A stretch of 64,000 nt of DNA from JALOOB01 sp040766655. GTDB taxonomy: Bacteria > Chloroflexota > Anaerolineae > CG2-30-64-16. The translations under genes and the position numbers were made by a program. The stretch lies in contig JAXGQB010000008.1 of assembly GCA_040766655.1 (NCBI GenBank), positions 62,001-126,000 on the forward strand, in the 5' to 3' direction. Under the pieces are notes generated by a model, which made no database searches, had not been told where the DNA came from, and worked only from the letters and a program-made list of their open reading frames with translations. Below are positions 41,668 to 50,326 of this stretch, in pieces; position 1 is the stretch's first letter; every line of letters starts with the position of its first letter.

Positions 41668-41820
41668 CGCGTTGACCGCTCGCTACATGTATGATTGGAC
41701 CCAAGGCCGAGCCGGCAAGGAGCTCGCGTCAAGTATACCCTGTATGACGCCAATCGCACAACATTTGCTCCACCAGGATGACATAACTTTTGCAGCGGCC
41801 TTTTGTGGGTTAAACAGATC

Positions 41821-41851
41821 GGCCGCCAAGGCGCGGGATGCCTTGGCGGCC
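41821..41851 (-). terminator. 12-bp perfect hairpin after the DUF4332 gene
   Basis: GGCCGCCAAGGC and GCCTTGGCGGCC pair perfectly around a 7-base loop. On the minus strand it follows the DUF4332 stop by ~40 bases and is succeeded by a weak T-rich stretch (GATCTGTTT). It is likely a terminator between that gene and the L,D-transpeptidase; it could also be a repeat. The rest of 41668-41888 shows no gene. Confidence 0.5.
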
Positions 41852-41888
41852 AGGGGTGTGGCGCAACCGGAAAATCGGGTAAGTTACG

Positions 41889-42287
41889 CTAGCCGCGGGT
41901 CAGGTATTGGGCCCGCTTGACCCAGCCATTCACCATCGCCGGCGCGGGGATGCGGCCCACCAGGCGCTTCTCGGAGTTCACCTGGGTCAGTCGTCCGCGC
42001 AGTTCGTCGGGTGCGGCGGCGGCCAGGTCTGCGGCGCTCCGCACGCCGGCTTCCTCCAGCAGCGCGATGTACGCGTCGCCGATGCCGCGAATGCGCTCGA
42101 GGTCAGCTCGCTGCACCATGCGCTTCAGGTAGGCTCTGTCTACCTGGACGGCCTCGGCCAACTCAGCCAGGCTCTTGGCATTGCGGCAAGCAGTGAGCAG
42201 GTCGTCCGTGTACTTGATGCCTCTTGCCCTCAACCTGCCTTCCACATCATCGTTCATGCCAAACAACTTGTTTAACATCATGCTCAT
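41889..42287 (-). CDS. DUF4332 (helix-hairpin-helix-like) protein
   Basis: This 132-residue protein is small and soluble. Two helix-hairpin-helix-like segments are visible: RLRARGIKYTDDLLTACRN and IRGIGDAYIALLEEAGVRSAADLAA. The C-terminus (RIPAPAMVNGWVKRAQYL) fits DUF4332. These folds bind nucleic acid nonspecifically, but the family's role is unknown. Start behind AGGAGG with an 8-base spacer; a TAGAAT -10-like box lies at 42324-42319 (minus). It is transcribed alone. Confidence 0.85.
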   Translation of the reverse strand: MSMMLNKLFGMNDDVEGRLRARGIKYTDDLLTACRNAKSLAELAEAVQVDRAYLKRMVQRADLERIRGIGDAYIALLEEAGVRSAADLAAAAPDELRGRLTQVNSEKRLVGRIPAPAMVNGWVKRAQYLTRG

Positions 42288-42456
42288 CTTCTCATCCTCC
42301 TACACTTTACTTGAAATGATTCTATCAAAGTTGCGAGAAGGATGCATCGGCAGGTGATCGCATTTGCGAGTCAAGAAAATGGCAGACGGAAAAGGGGTGC
42401 GACTGCGAGGAAATACACAATGCTTTAAGCAAAAATACCCGGTATGCTGGCCCCGC

Positions 42457-43113
42457 CTACTGATTTTGTGGTACGAGACCCTGGCGGATGGCCATCAGCG
42501 CGGCCTGGGTTCGGTTTGCCGCACCTAACTTGTCGAGGATGCGGCTGATGTGCGCGCCGACCGTTCGCTCGCTGATGATCAGCTTCTCAGCGATGTCCTG
42601 GTTGGAGAGGCCGAGGGCGACGCAGCGCAGCACCTGGAGCTCGCGAGCTGTGAGCGGTTCTTGTGCAGGGCTGGGCGCGGCGTGCGTACGTTGGACCTCC
42701 CGGACGAGACGTTGCGCCATATCAGCGCTCAGCGCGGGCTCGCCGCGAGCCACGGTCTGGATGGCGTCCAGCAGTTGGGCGGGCGATGCGTCTTTGAGGA
42801 TGAAGCCCAGCGCACCCGCGCGGATGGCCGCGAAGACCCGCTCGTCCTCCGAGAAGCTGGACAGGACCAGGATGTACGGTGCAGTCTTCTGGCTCTGCAA
42901 TTCCTTGATGACAGATAGTCCGTCGAGCACGGGCATGGAGAGATCGAGGAGGACGACGTCGGGCTGCAGCACCGGAATACAGGCGAGGGCCGCATCGCCG
43001 TTCTCCGCCTCGCCTACCACCTGGACGATGTCGGACGTTGCGAGCAGAGAGATGATGCCCTTGCGGACCAGCTGGTGATCGTCCACGATCAGCACGCGGA
43101 TGGGTCTGTTCAT
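42457..43113 (-). CDS. NarL/LuxR-family response regulator
   Basis: This 218-residue regulator has a receiver domain (VLIVDDHQLVRKGI; Asp in VVLLDLSMPVLDG; Lys in FILKDASPAQL) and a LuxR helix-turn-helix (LTARELQVLRCVALGLSNQDIAEKLIISERTVGAHISRIL). The start is set at 43113, behind GAGGAGG; this ATG overlaps the upstream kinase stop (ATGA), so the pair is co-translated. It is the probable output of the kinase chain at 43110-46417. Confidence 0.94.
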   Translation of the reverse strand: MNRPIRVLIVDDHQLVRKGIISLLATSDIVQVVGEAENGDAALACIPVLQPDVVLLDLSMPVLDGLSVIKELQSQKTAPYILVLSSFSEDERVFAAIRAGALGFILKDASPAQLLDAIQTVARGEPALSADMAQRLVREVQRTHAAPSPAQEPLTARELQVLRCVALGLSNQDIAEKLIISERTVGAHISRILDKLGAANRTQAALMAIRQGLVPQNQ

Positions 43114-44294
43114 TGGGCCTCCTCCTCTGCTGATATGACTGCCGAGTGGGCGATGGCGCAACCCAGGCGCAGGGTGACTACGACACCGGCGCCCCTGCCG
43201 GATGCGATATCCAGCCTGCCGCCCAGCCGCGCGGCGCGTTCCTGCATGCCTTCAAGACCGAGCCCGGCTTCGACCCCCGGCGTCCGTCCGTCAAAGCCGA
43301 CGCCATCATCCGCGACGACCAGGACTAACTCATCGCCTTCGCATTTCAGCTCGACGGTGACCTCGCTGGCGTGTGCATGCTTCAGCGAGTTGTTCAGCGC
43401 CTCGAGCGCGATGCGGTAGGCGGCTTCCTCCGTATCGGGCGAGATATCCAGGTGCGGCGGCGCGAGCAGCCTGGTCTTGATGCCGGCGCGGGTCTCCACG
43501 GCTTCGAGCCGGTAGCGCAGCGCCTCGACCAGACCCTCGTGATGGAGCACGGGTGACCGCAGCTGGTAGAGAAGCAGCCGGAGGTCCTTCAGCGCCTGGC
43601 GCGCGATCCCCTCCACTTCGTCGAGGGTTTCCTCCAATGGCCGGCTCGTTCCTGCGCGCGCCTCGCGGCGTGCAGCCTGCATCGAGAAGATCAGCGAGAA
43701 GATGGACTGCGTGACCGAATCGTGGATCTCCTGCGCGAGGCGGCGGCGCTCGTCCTGCGCGGCCGCGCGCTCGGTCTGGGCCCGGTCGCGTGCCGTGATG
43801 GCAAGCTGCAACTGCTCGTTCATGGCCTTCAGGTCAGCGGTGCGGTCGGCAACCCGCGCCTCCAGTTGCGCGGCCGCAGCGCGCAGCTGGGCCTCGCTCT
43901 CCCGCAGGCGCATCTCGGCCCGATGGCGGTAGAGCGCGATTCCGATCGTGATCGAGAGCTCCCGGTCTTCGAAGGGCTTGAGGACATAGCCGAAGGGCGC
44001 GGAGACCCGCGCTCGATCGAGGGTTGCGGCGTCCGCATATGCTGTCAGGTACACGACCGGGATGTCAAGCTCGTCACGCAGCTTCTCCGCGGCTTCGATG
44101 CCTGACATGGGGCCCTGCAAGCGGATATCCATCAGTACGATGTCGGGCGGCGCGCTGCGCGCCAAAGAAAGGGCCTCGGCTCCAGTGAGCGCCAGTCCGG
44201 TCACCTCGTATCCCATGGCGCGCAGACGATGCTTGATGTCGAGCCCTACGATGGTTTCGTCTTCGACGACCAAGACTCGCACCGGTGTGTTCAT
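43110..44294 (-). CDS. Receiver-HisKA_3 hybrid histidine kinase (soluble)
   Basis: This 394-residue protein starts with a receiver domain (VLVVEDETIVGLDIKHRL; Asp in IVLMDIRLQGPMSG; Lys in YVLKPFEDREL), followed by a coiled coil and a NarL-type kinase part. The phosphoacceptor motif is ERRRLAQEIHDSVTQSIF, with ATPase boxes IALEALNNSLKHAHA, VADDGVGFD and GLGLEGMQERAARL. There is no membrane segment. A receiver in front of a kinase suggests its activity is set by another kinase, probably the membrane HisKA_2 kinase encoded just upstream. The start at 44294 has AAGG before it. Confidence 0.88.
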   Translation of the reverse strand: MNTPVRVLVVEDETIVGLDIKHRLRAMGYEVTGLALTGAEALSLARSAPPDIVLMDIRLQGPMSGIEAAEKLRDELDIPVVYLTAYADAATLDRARVSAPFGYVLKPFEDRELSITIGIALYRHRAEMRLRESEAQLRAAAAQLEARVADRTADLKAMNEQLQLAITARDRAQTERAAAQDERRRLAQEIHDSVTQSIFSLIFSMQAARREARAGTSRPLEETLDEVEGIARQALKDLRLLLYQLRSPVLHHEGLVEALRYRLEAVETRAGIKTRLLAPPHLDISPDTEEAAYRIALEALNNSLKHAHASEVTVELKCEGDELVLVVADDGVGFDGRTPGVEAGLGLEGMQERAARLGGRLDIASGRGAGVVVTLRLGCAIAHSAVISAEEEAQ

Positions 44295-44359
44295 CGTAAT
44301 GCCTTGCATTGACCCCATTCTAACTCATCTTGTCTAACACATAGACGTTACAACGCTCA

Positions 44360-46417
44360 TTACCGTGCAGGCGCGGAAAAGGAGACGGTGAAGGCCGTGC
44401 CCTGCGTGTTGTCCGTCGTCAGCGTGCCGTTGAGCTGGCGGACCAACCCGTCCACCAACTGCATGCCCAACGTGGCTGGGGAAGATCCCTGGCCGACATG
44501 GCGCAATCCTACGCCGTCGTCCGCGACCTCGAGCCGGATCGTGCCCCGATCGTCCGTCCCGATGTTGACGCGGAGGACCCCCTCCGGGCGCCCGACGAAG
44601 GCGTGCTTGAGAGCGTTCGAGATCAGCTCGCTGGCGATCAGGGCGCAGGGCAGGGCCGTATCGATGCCGAGCCGGATCGGCGCAGTGCTCACGACGAGTC
44701 GTACGTTCCGATCCTTGACCGCGTAGGAACGATGCAGGTGGCTGGCCAGGCTGCGAAGGTACTCGCCGAAGTCGATATCGGCCAGGTTCGTCGATTGGTA
44801 CAGCTTCTCGTGAATCAATGCCATGGAGCGGATGCGGTTCTGGCTGTCGCGCAGCGCTTCCAGCGTCGTTGGGTCATCTGCATACTGTGACTGAAGACTT
44901 AGCAGGCTGTAGATCATCTGGAGATTGTTCTTTACCCGATGGTGGATCTCCTTGAGCAAGACCTCCTTCTCCTGCAACGAGGCGCGCATGGCGGTCTCAG
45001 CGCGTTGGCGTTCGGCCAGTTCGTGTTGGGCTGCCGCATACAGCCGGGCGTTCTCCACCGCTACTGCAGTCTGGTTTGCCAGCGTGGTCAGCGCCACCCG
45101 GTCATCGCGGGAGTAGCCGACCCCGGAACGTTTCTCACCGACCGCCAGCACGCCCACCAGTGCACCCTGCGCTGTGACGGGCACCAGCAGCGCCATGTCC
45201 AGCTTCTTCCACTGTTCGCGCTCCTGCAGGGTGAAGGCGCGCGCGAGGGGCATGCGGTCCAACTGGCTGGCGACGAAGGGCTGCGGGTCGCGTGCCATGG
45301 CCGCAATGACGGGATGATCGTCGCGGAGCCGCACCTGGCCTGCGCCATCCAGACCCAGGCCGGACGCCAGCCGGAGGCCGCCTGCACCGTCCTTGAGAAA
45401 GAAAGCCGCTCGCTCGATGTGCATCGTGTTGGTCACCTCGGCAACGATCAGGTTCGTCAGCCGGTCGATGTCGAGCGTGGCTGCGGCGGTCAGGCTCAGG
45501 CGCTGCAGCATCTGGGCCGTGTCGTACTTTTCACGGAAGAAGGTCTTATCCACGCGTGCCTGGAGCACGTCTCGCAGCGGCTGGACCGCGACGGCTGCTA
45601 CCGTGGCCATCACCAGGGAGAGGAGCAGCACCTGATATCCCGAGACAAAGTGGAGCACCTGGATCGCGATGAAGACGAGTGCGAAGTAGATGAGACCGAC
45701 CGCCGCGGTCACGGTCGTGTAGCGCAGGCCCTTGCGAACGACGACCTGGATGTCGAGCAGCCGGTAACGCACGATCGCGAGCCCGGTGAGCATCGCGTTG
45801 ATGAGGTTGGCGATGACGTCCAGCGGGTAGGCTCTGAGCTGCGGGCTGAAATTGAACACCGAGCCCACGATGACGATGGGAACGCCCATCAGGAGATAGG
45901 CGAGCCGGTTGCGCTCCTCCGGAGAGGTGCTGTGCAGCCGGGCACGCAGCAGGTGGACGAAGGCATAGGCCAGGAAGCCGTAGACGCTGATGCCGAATAC
46001 GATGGCTGCTGTTCCGAAATGGGGCAGGAAGAAGGGCACACCCGGCTCTTTGTAGACGCTTTCGATCAGGCCTGGGCCGCCCGCCAGCATGTAGAGCGGC
46101 ACGCCGGCCACGCTGATGTAGCCGGCCCTGACCAGCCCGCGCCCGGAGCGGATGCCCAGAAGCTCCCGCACGAACATGGCGTAGAAGAATCCAAACGAGT
46201 AACCGAGGGCCAGCAGGACACGGTATGCCTGGAGCGCGACCTCTGGCGCCTCGGTGAAGACAGCGACCGTCTGCCCGCCCTGCCAGATGGCCATGGCGAG
46301 CAGATAGAAGAGAAAGTAGCGGGCCGCGCGTCGATGCCGGGCACGCAGGAACACGAGCCCGAAGAGGAATCCGTATCCCAGCAGTGCCAGCAGGCACGTG
46401 GCCCTGATCGCGGTCAT
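44360..46417 (-). CDS. Seven-TM, GAF, HisKA_2 sensor histidine kinase
   Basis: This 685-residue membrane kinase has about seven hydrophobic segments (residues 1-~245, like the His_kinase_N 7TM group), a GAF domain (~290-450) and a C-terminal HisKA_2 kinase. The phosphoacceptor motif is LLKEIHHRVKNNLQMIYSLL, followed by RSMALIHEKLYQS, ALIASELISNALKHAF and EVADDGVGLRH. HisKA_2 kinases often feed phosphate to stand-alone or hybrid receivers. The gene is 65 bases upstream of the receiver-HisKA_3 gene, on the same strand, so a relay 7TM kinase to hybrid to LuxR regulator is probable. Confidence 0.87.
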   Translation of the reverse strand: MTAIRATCLLALLGYGFLFGLVFLRARHRRAARYFLFYLLAMAIWQGGQTVAVFTEAPEVALQAYRVLLALGYSFGFFYAMFVRELLGIRSGRGLVRAGYISVAGVPLYMLAGGPGLIESVYKEPGVPFFLPHFGTAAIVFGISVYGFLAYAFVHLLRARLHSTSPEERNRLAYLLMGVPIVIVGSVFNFSPQLRAYPLDVIANLINAMLTGLAIVRYRLLDIQVVVRKGLRYTTVTAAVGLIYFALVFIAIQVLHFVSGYQVLLLSLVMATVAAVAVQPLRDVLQARVDKTFFREKYDTAQMLQRLSLTAAATLDIDRLTNLIVAEVTNTMHIERAAFFLKDGAGGLRLASGLGLDGAGQVRLRDDHPVIAAMARDPQPFVASQLDRMPLARAFTLQEREQWKKLDMALLVPVTAQGALVGVLAVGEKRSGVGYSRDDRVALTTLANQTAVAVENARLYAAAQHELAERQRAETAMRASLQEKEVLLKEIHHRVKNNLQMIYSLLSLQSQYADDPTTLEALRDSQNRIRSMALIHEKLYQSTNLADIDFGEYLRSLASHLHRSYAVKDRNVRLVVSTAPIRLGIDTALPCALIASELISNALKHAFVGRPEGVLRVNIGTDDRGTIRLEVADDGVGLRHVGQGSSPATLGMQLVDGLVRQLNGTLTTDNTQGTAFTVSFSAPAR

Positions 46418-46447
46418 GCGGATCCTTCACATCCCCTGCGCCGGGCG

Positions 46448-48079
46448 TCAACGTGCAGCGCCGGTGTGGTTTCCTCCGTTCGCGTGGCTGATGCGGAGGA
46501 GTCGCGCCATCGCTGCGTCGGAAGGCTGCATGCGCGGCGGCTTCAGGTGCCCCAGTTCTGCGCCCTCCAGGCGCTTCTCCTCCATGTAGCCGCGGAAAGT
46601 GTCCGGCGCCAGCGCGGTCGCGCGCACCGGATTGCGGCCCATGATGCGATGATAGGTGGCGTAGTCTTCCATCGTCTCGAGCAGGGCGCCGTGCAGCGCA
46701 TCAGCCAGGGGGCGGGTGTCGTGGGTGCCGTCCTCGAGGTAGATATGCACGACGGGACCGTCCGTGGGACTGATCTCCTTGCGTGCCACCCAGTTCGTGT
46801 AGGGGAGATCCAGCTTCCCGAACGCCTGCCAGATGGAGCGCTCGGTCAGCCACACGAGTGAGCCGAGGTCGATCAGGTCGTCGGCGCGCGACTCGACAAC
46901 GATCTGGGGCAGGTCGATCCCAACCGCAGGATCCCGCACTGCCAGCACGCTCACCAGGTCGCCCAGGATGTAGCGCACCAGGATGCCGCCCAGCAGGCTG
47001 GTGCCTACGAGGACGTAGCGTCCGGGCTCAAGCTCGTCCATCAGGCAGGTGCGCGGCTGGTACGAGTTGTTGAACCGCCAGATCGCGTACTCGGACTCGG
47101 GGATGAATTCCCAGAACGCGCAGTCAGGCGTCGGAATCATGCCGGCCGTGCAGCCGCTCCAGCCCTGGAGCGCCACGCTGCCGAACTCAGTGCATCCGTA
47201 GCCCTCCAGCACCTTGACGCCCCAGAGCGCCTCGATGCGCTGGCGGTAGATCTGCACGTCCATGCCGCCGACGGTGATGCCCTTGGGTGACCAGATGTGG
47301 CGCGGCTGCAGCGGCTCCCCGCGAATCTTGCTGCGGAGGATGCCCCGGGTCATCCGGGCAAGCGCGGCCGGACGCAGTGCGTCGGAGGAAAGACGCATCT
47401 GTCCCGAACGTTTCGAGAAGGCCTCGCCCATGGTAAGTAAGACGGACGCGATGCCGGCGAAGTAGTCGATGCCCGTCTCCAGGGCCATCACGAACGCCTT
47501 CTCCATGCGCTCCTGGAAGTCCATCGACTCGGCATCCTCGATGGAGGGCACGATCCGCATCGGAAACTCATCCCGGCCCGCGCGCATGATCTGGCCGGAG
47601 ATGAACGGCGGCGGCGCGACGGTGTAGAGATAGACGTCGCCCTCTTCGATGTTGACGTCGCCGCGCGACCGGGCGCTCGCGATGATCAGGGTTCCCAGGT
47701 AGTAGTGGCCCAGACCCTCGTAGAGCTGCCGGGGCAGGGGGATCCACTTGCCTCCGAACTCGCCTGTGCGACCCGAGGTGCGCACCCACGCGGCCGGCTT
47801 GGCGGGCAGCATGTCGTCCCGATGGTCGGGCAGATCGGGAAGATAATCGTTGTAGGTGGTGAGGGGCACCATGCGGCGGAACTCATCGATGGTCGCGGGC
47901 TTCTGGCCGTGCAGAAGCTTGCGGCCGAGCTCGCAGCCATCGAGCAATTCCAGCTGTTCCAGCAGGAGCCGCTTCTGGATGTGCATGAACTCCTCGATGC
48001 TGAGATCGAGGAAGCCGCAGTATTTTTGCCATAGTTCGGCCGTCCGGCCATCCCGAAGAAGTTGCGCCGCGTCAGTCAT
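46448..48079 (-). CDS. GH3 auxin-responsive promoter-like acyl-adenylating enzyme
   Basis: This 543-residue protein resembles the GH3 family, best known from plants where it adenylates a carboxylate such as auxin or jasmonate and joins it to an amino acid. Visible marks are WVRTSGRTGEFGGKW (phosphate-binding loop), PSIEDAESMDFQERMEKAF, VLEGYGCTEFG, and LEPGRYVLVGTSLLGGILVRY. Bacterial GH3 homologues are mostly uncharacterised. The methyltransferase gene ends 18 bases upstream and may be co-transcribed. Acyl-CoA-type chemistry is not indicated. The substrate is unknown. Confidence 0.83.
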   Translation of the reverse strand: MTDAAQLLRDGRTAELWQKYCGFLDLSIEEFMHIQKRLLLEQLELLDGCELGRKLLHGQKPATIDEFRRMVPLTTYNDYLPDLPDHRDDMLPAKPAAWVRTSGRTGEFGGKWIPLPRQLYEGLGHYYLGTLIIASARSRGDVNIEEGDVYLYTVAPPPFISGQIMRAGRDEFPMRIVPSIEDAESMDFQERMEKAFVMALETGIDYFAGIASVLLTMGEAFSKRSGQMRLSSDALRPAALARMTRGILRSKIRGEPLQPRHIWSPKGITVGGMDVQIYRQRIEALWGVKVLEGYGCTEFGSVALQGWSGCTAGMIPTPDCAFWEFIPESEYAIWRFNNSYQPRTCLMDELEPGRYVLVGTSLLGGILVRYILGDLVSVLAVRDPAVGIDLPQIVVESRADDLIDLGSLVWLTERSIWQAFGKLDLPYTNWVARKEISPTDGPVVHIYLEDGTHDTRPLADALHGALLETMEDYATYHRIMGRNPVRATALAPDTFRGYMEEKRLEGAELGHLKPPRMQPSDAAMARLLRISHANGGNHTGAAR

Positions 48080-48097
48080 TACGCCTCCATCCCTCCT

Positions 48098-48814
48098 TCA
48101 TTCGACTGCTGCCTGGATCAAAACACCTGATGGAAACCACGGCCTGCGGGCCGGCAGCTGTATCAGTCGCACGCCGGCGAACCCCACCTGCTGCATGACA
48201 TCTTGCCAACCATCGACGGTCAGCAGGTTGTCGATCGCATCGACCTCGGCCTTTAGTCGGGCGCCGCCCTTCGTCAGTCCATACCAGGCGATCATCCCGC
48301 TCAGAAACACGCGCCCCAGTGCTGTGCGCCAGAAGTCGGTACGGGCAACATCGGCCACGAGGACCCTGCCGCCGGTACGCAGGACCCGGTGCATCTCGCC
48401 CAACAGCTCGCGGGGCTGCATGTGGTGGGTTCCCAGCGCGCACACCGCGACATCGAACACGCGATTGGCGAAGGGGAGCCGGAGACCCGACCCGCACACC
48501 AGCGTTGCGCGGGCGCCTGCGCGATCCCCTTCGATGTTCCGCTGCGCGTGCGTCAGCATCGCTGGCGTCAGGTCGAGCCCGACTACGGAGCCATGCCACT
48601 CTGCGGTCCCGAGCAGAGCCATCGGGATGACGCCCGTGCCGGTGGCTACGTCGAGGACCCGCTGACCGCCGCGCAATTCGATCCGCGTCAGAAATTGCTG
48701 GATGAATTCGCGGTAGCCGATGCCCCACAGCTGGCGGATCTCCCAATCGACGGTCTGCTCATAAGTGGCAGCCATCTCGGTGAATGCATCGACCACGACT
48801 GCACGGTCGGTCAC
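48098..48814 (-). CDS. Class I SAM-dependent methyltransferase (UbiE/COQ5-like)
   Basis: This 238-residue protein has the Rossmann SAM site (RVLDVATGTGVIPMALLG, VVGLDLTPAML), FDVAVCALGTHHM and a C-terminal part with VLRTGGRVLVADVAR. This layout fits methyltransferases acting on quinones or small lipophilic molecules. The start is GTG 48814, behind GGAG and after a TATACT -10 box; the longer frame to 48922 begins upstream of that promoter and is rejected. Its gene ends 18 bases before the GH3-like gene, so the two may modify the same metabolite. Confidence 0.85.
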   Translation of the reverse strand: MTDRAVVVDAFTEMAATYEQTVDWEIRQLWGIGYREFIQQFLTRIELRGGQRVLDVATGTGVIPMALLGTAEWHGSVVGLDLTPAMLTHAQRNIEGDRAGARATLVCGSGLRLPFANRVFDVAVCALGTHHMQPRELLGEMHRVLRTGGRVLVADVARTDFWRTALGRVFLSGMIAWYGLTKGGARLKAEVDAIDNLLTVDGWQDVMQQVGFAGVRLIQLPARRPWFPSGVLIQAAVE

Positions 48815-48845
48815 GCCCAGAACTCCAATCGATGATTTTCCCTTA

Positions 48846-48851
48846 AGTATA
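48846..48851 (-). promoter_or_regulatory. -10 element of the methyltransferase/GH3 transcript
   Basis: TATACT on the minus strand (48851-48846) precedes the GTG start at 48814 by ~32 bases; no clear -35 is found. An imperfect GTACG/CGTAC inverted repeat (48856-48870) lies just upstream. Confidence 0.4.
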
Positions 48852-48970
48852 ATGACGTACGAGTACGATAGCACAGAAGGTCTAGATGCCAAAATCGGCA
48901 GGACGACTGGGCAGATGATCACGCGGATGAACGTGTGGTGCGCGTTTGGGGTCAGGCAGCAGCGTGGTGC

Positions 48971-50251
48971 TCACTTGCTGTGATGTAGGTTGGCGGCAGC
49001 TACCCAGCTCAGGCCGGCTTCCGTGAGCGCACGGGCCGTCCGGTTCAGGGCGTCATGCTTGTCCAGGTAGTTGGCCAGCAGCGCGTCCATCTCGCCGGAG
49101 TCCTCGATCTCGGACTTGTTCCGGAAGTAGTCGAGGATGTCGGATGGCCGGGAGCGCGTGACCTCCACGTCCGGGTCGCCGCCCTCGTGCTTGGCCGAAA
49201 TGTTGGCCACGTGATCGGCCAACTGGACCAGCTCGGCCCGGCGAACATAGGGCTGCAGGACGATGTGGCGGTATGTCTCCGTGATGTGGTGTTCGAAGCG
49301 GACCACCTGCTCGAAGCCCATCAGCTTGCGGAACTGGGCCGTGATTTCGATGGTCTCGTTGTTGACCGAGTTGCTCCAGTTGAAGCCGATCAACGGAGAG
49401 GTCCCGTCATCGGCTGAGAAGAGCTTGGCGCCCAGCAGGGTCCAGAACGCAGCGAAGGGGTTGTCGTTGCCGACGAAGACGCTGATCTTGAACTCGTTCT
49501 GGATGCCGAGCTTGTGCAGGAGATAGCCGGCCAGGATAGTGCCATTATTGACATTGAGGACCTGGCGCAGCCCGTAGGTGGTGTGGTAGTACAGGAATTC
49601 GTCCACCCACATGAGCACGTGGTCGTTGGGCTGGCCCACCCCGCCGAAGTAGCCGGTGATCGTGTCCGGTCCGCCGAGATGGATGTTGGAGCCGTCGGTG
49701 CCCTTGGTGTCGAGCGTCTCGACGTAGGACGCGCCGACGATCTGCATGGCTGCGCTGAGTGCGAGCATATCGCCACAATCGGCCTCGGACTCGCGCATCT
49801 TGCGCACGCGGATGTAGCGTCCTGGCATCAACTCGCGCTGCTCGATGGCGCGACGGGCCTGTGTGATGATCCACGGGAAGTACTGCGCCGCGCTGATCTC
49901 GAGGGTGACCGCGAATTCATCCTTGAAGGACATGTCCTCAGCACGGTCGCCCAGAACCATCTTGCGATACTCGGCCTCGCTGATGAACCGGCCCTCATCC
50001 CGCTGGCGCTGCAGCCAGATCAGATCATCGAGGTAGGTGCAGTCGTGCTCTGCCAGGCGGGTCATCAGGTTATCGAAGTCGCGCGCCTTCGCGGCCTTCG
50101 CGTTGATCTCCTCCGGCGTGCCATACTTTGCGACCACATCCAGCAGGTCGTTGACGATCCGGAGGTTCGGGTCAAGCAAGATCGCATTGATTTCGTCCAG
50201 GCGTGCATGCGGTATCTGCAGCCTGGCGCGCAGCTCGTCTCTCTTAGCCAT
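48971..50251 (-). CDS. Unrecognised 426-residue cytoplasmic protein
   Basis: I do not recognise this family. The protein is soluble, with no signal or membrane segment. The N-terminal third is helical and charged (LRARLQIPHARLDEINAILL). The centre has conserved-looking glycine/aspartate motifs: MRESEADCGDMLALSAAMQI, ETLDTKGTDGSNIHLGGPDT, VGNDNPFAAF and FNWSNSVNNET. This pattern could be a barrel-fold enzyme active site, but that is inference. The C-terminus (GGDPDVEVTRSRPSDIL) looks helical. It has a strong ribosome site, GGGAGGTG, and lies 75 bases downstream of panB with a hairpin between. Confidence 0.6.
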   Translation of the reverse strand: MAKRDELRARLQIPHARLDEINAILLDPNLRIVNDLLDVVAKYGTPEEINAKAAKARDFDNLMTRLAEHDCTYLDDLIWLQRQRDEGRFISEAEYRKMVLGDRAEDMSFKDEFAVTLEISAAQYFPWIITQARRAIEQRELMPGRYIRVRKMRESEADCGDMLALSAAMQIVGASYVETLDTKGTDGSNIHLGGPDTITGYFGGVGQPNDHVLMWVDEFLYYHTTYGLRQVLNVNNGTILAGYLLHKLGIQNEFKISVFVGNDNPFAAFWTLLGAKLFSADDGTSPLIGFNWSNSVNNETIEITAQFRKLMGFEQVVRFEHHITETYRHIVLQPYVRRAELVQLADHVANISAKHEGGDPDVEVTRSRPSDILDYFRNKSEIEDSGEMDALLANYLDKHDALNRTARALTEAGLSWVAAANLHHSK

Positions 50252-50277
50252 AACACCTCCCTAAGCAAGCATAGCGG

Positions 50278-50305
50278 GTGGCTGCGGGCCGGCACCCGCA
50301 GCCAC
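50278..50305 (-). terminator. 11-bp perfect hairpin between panB and the next gene
   Basis: GTGGCTGCGGG and CCCGCAGCCAC pair perfectly around a six-base loop, just after the panB stop on the minus strand. There is no U-tract, so it may limit rather than end readthrough into the 426-residue gene, or protect the panB transcript end. Confidence 0.45.
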
Positions 50306-50326
50306 GTTCAATCACGCGCGGTCCTG

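Noticed and set aside
48815..48922. Longer N-terminus of the UbiE-like methyltransferase
   Set aside because: It would start before the -10 box; the GTG at 48814 has a good ribosome site.
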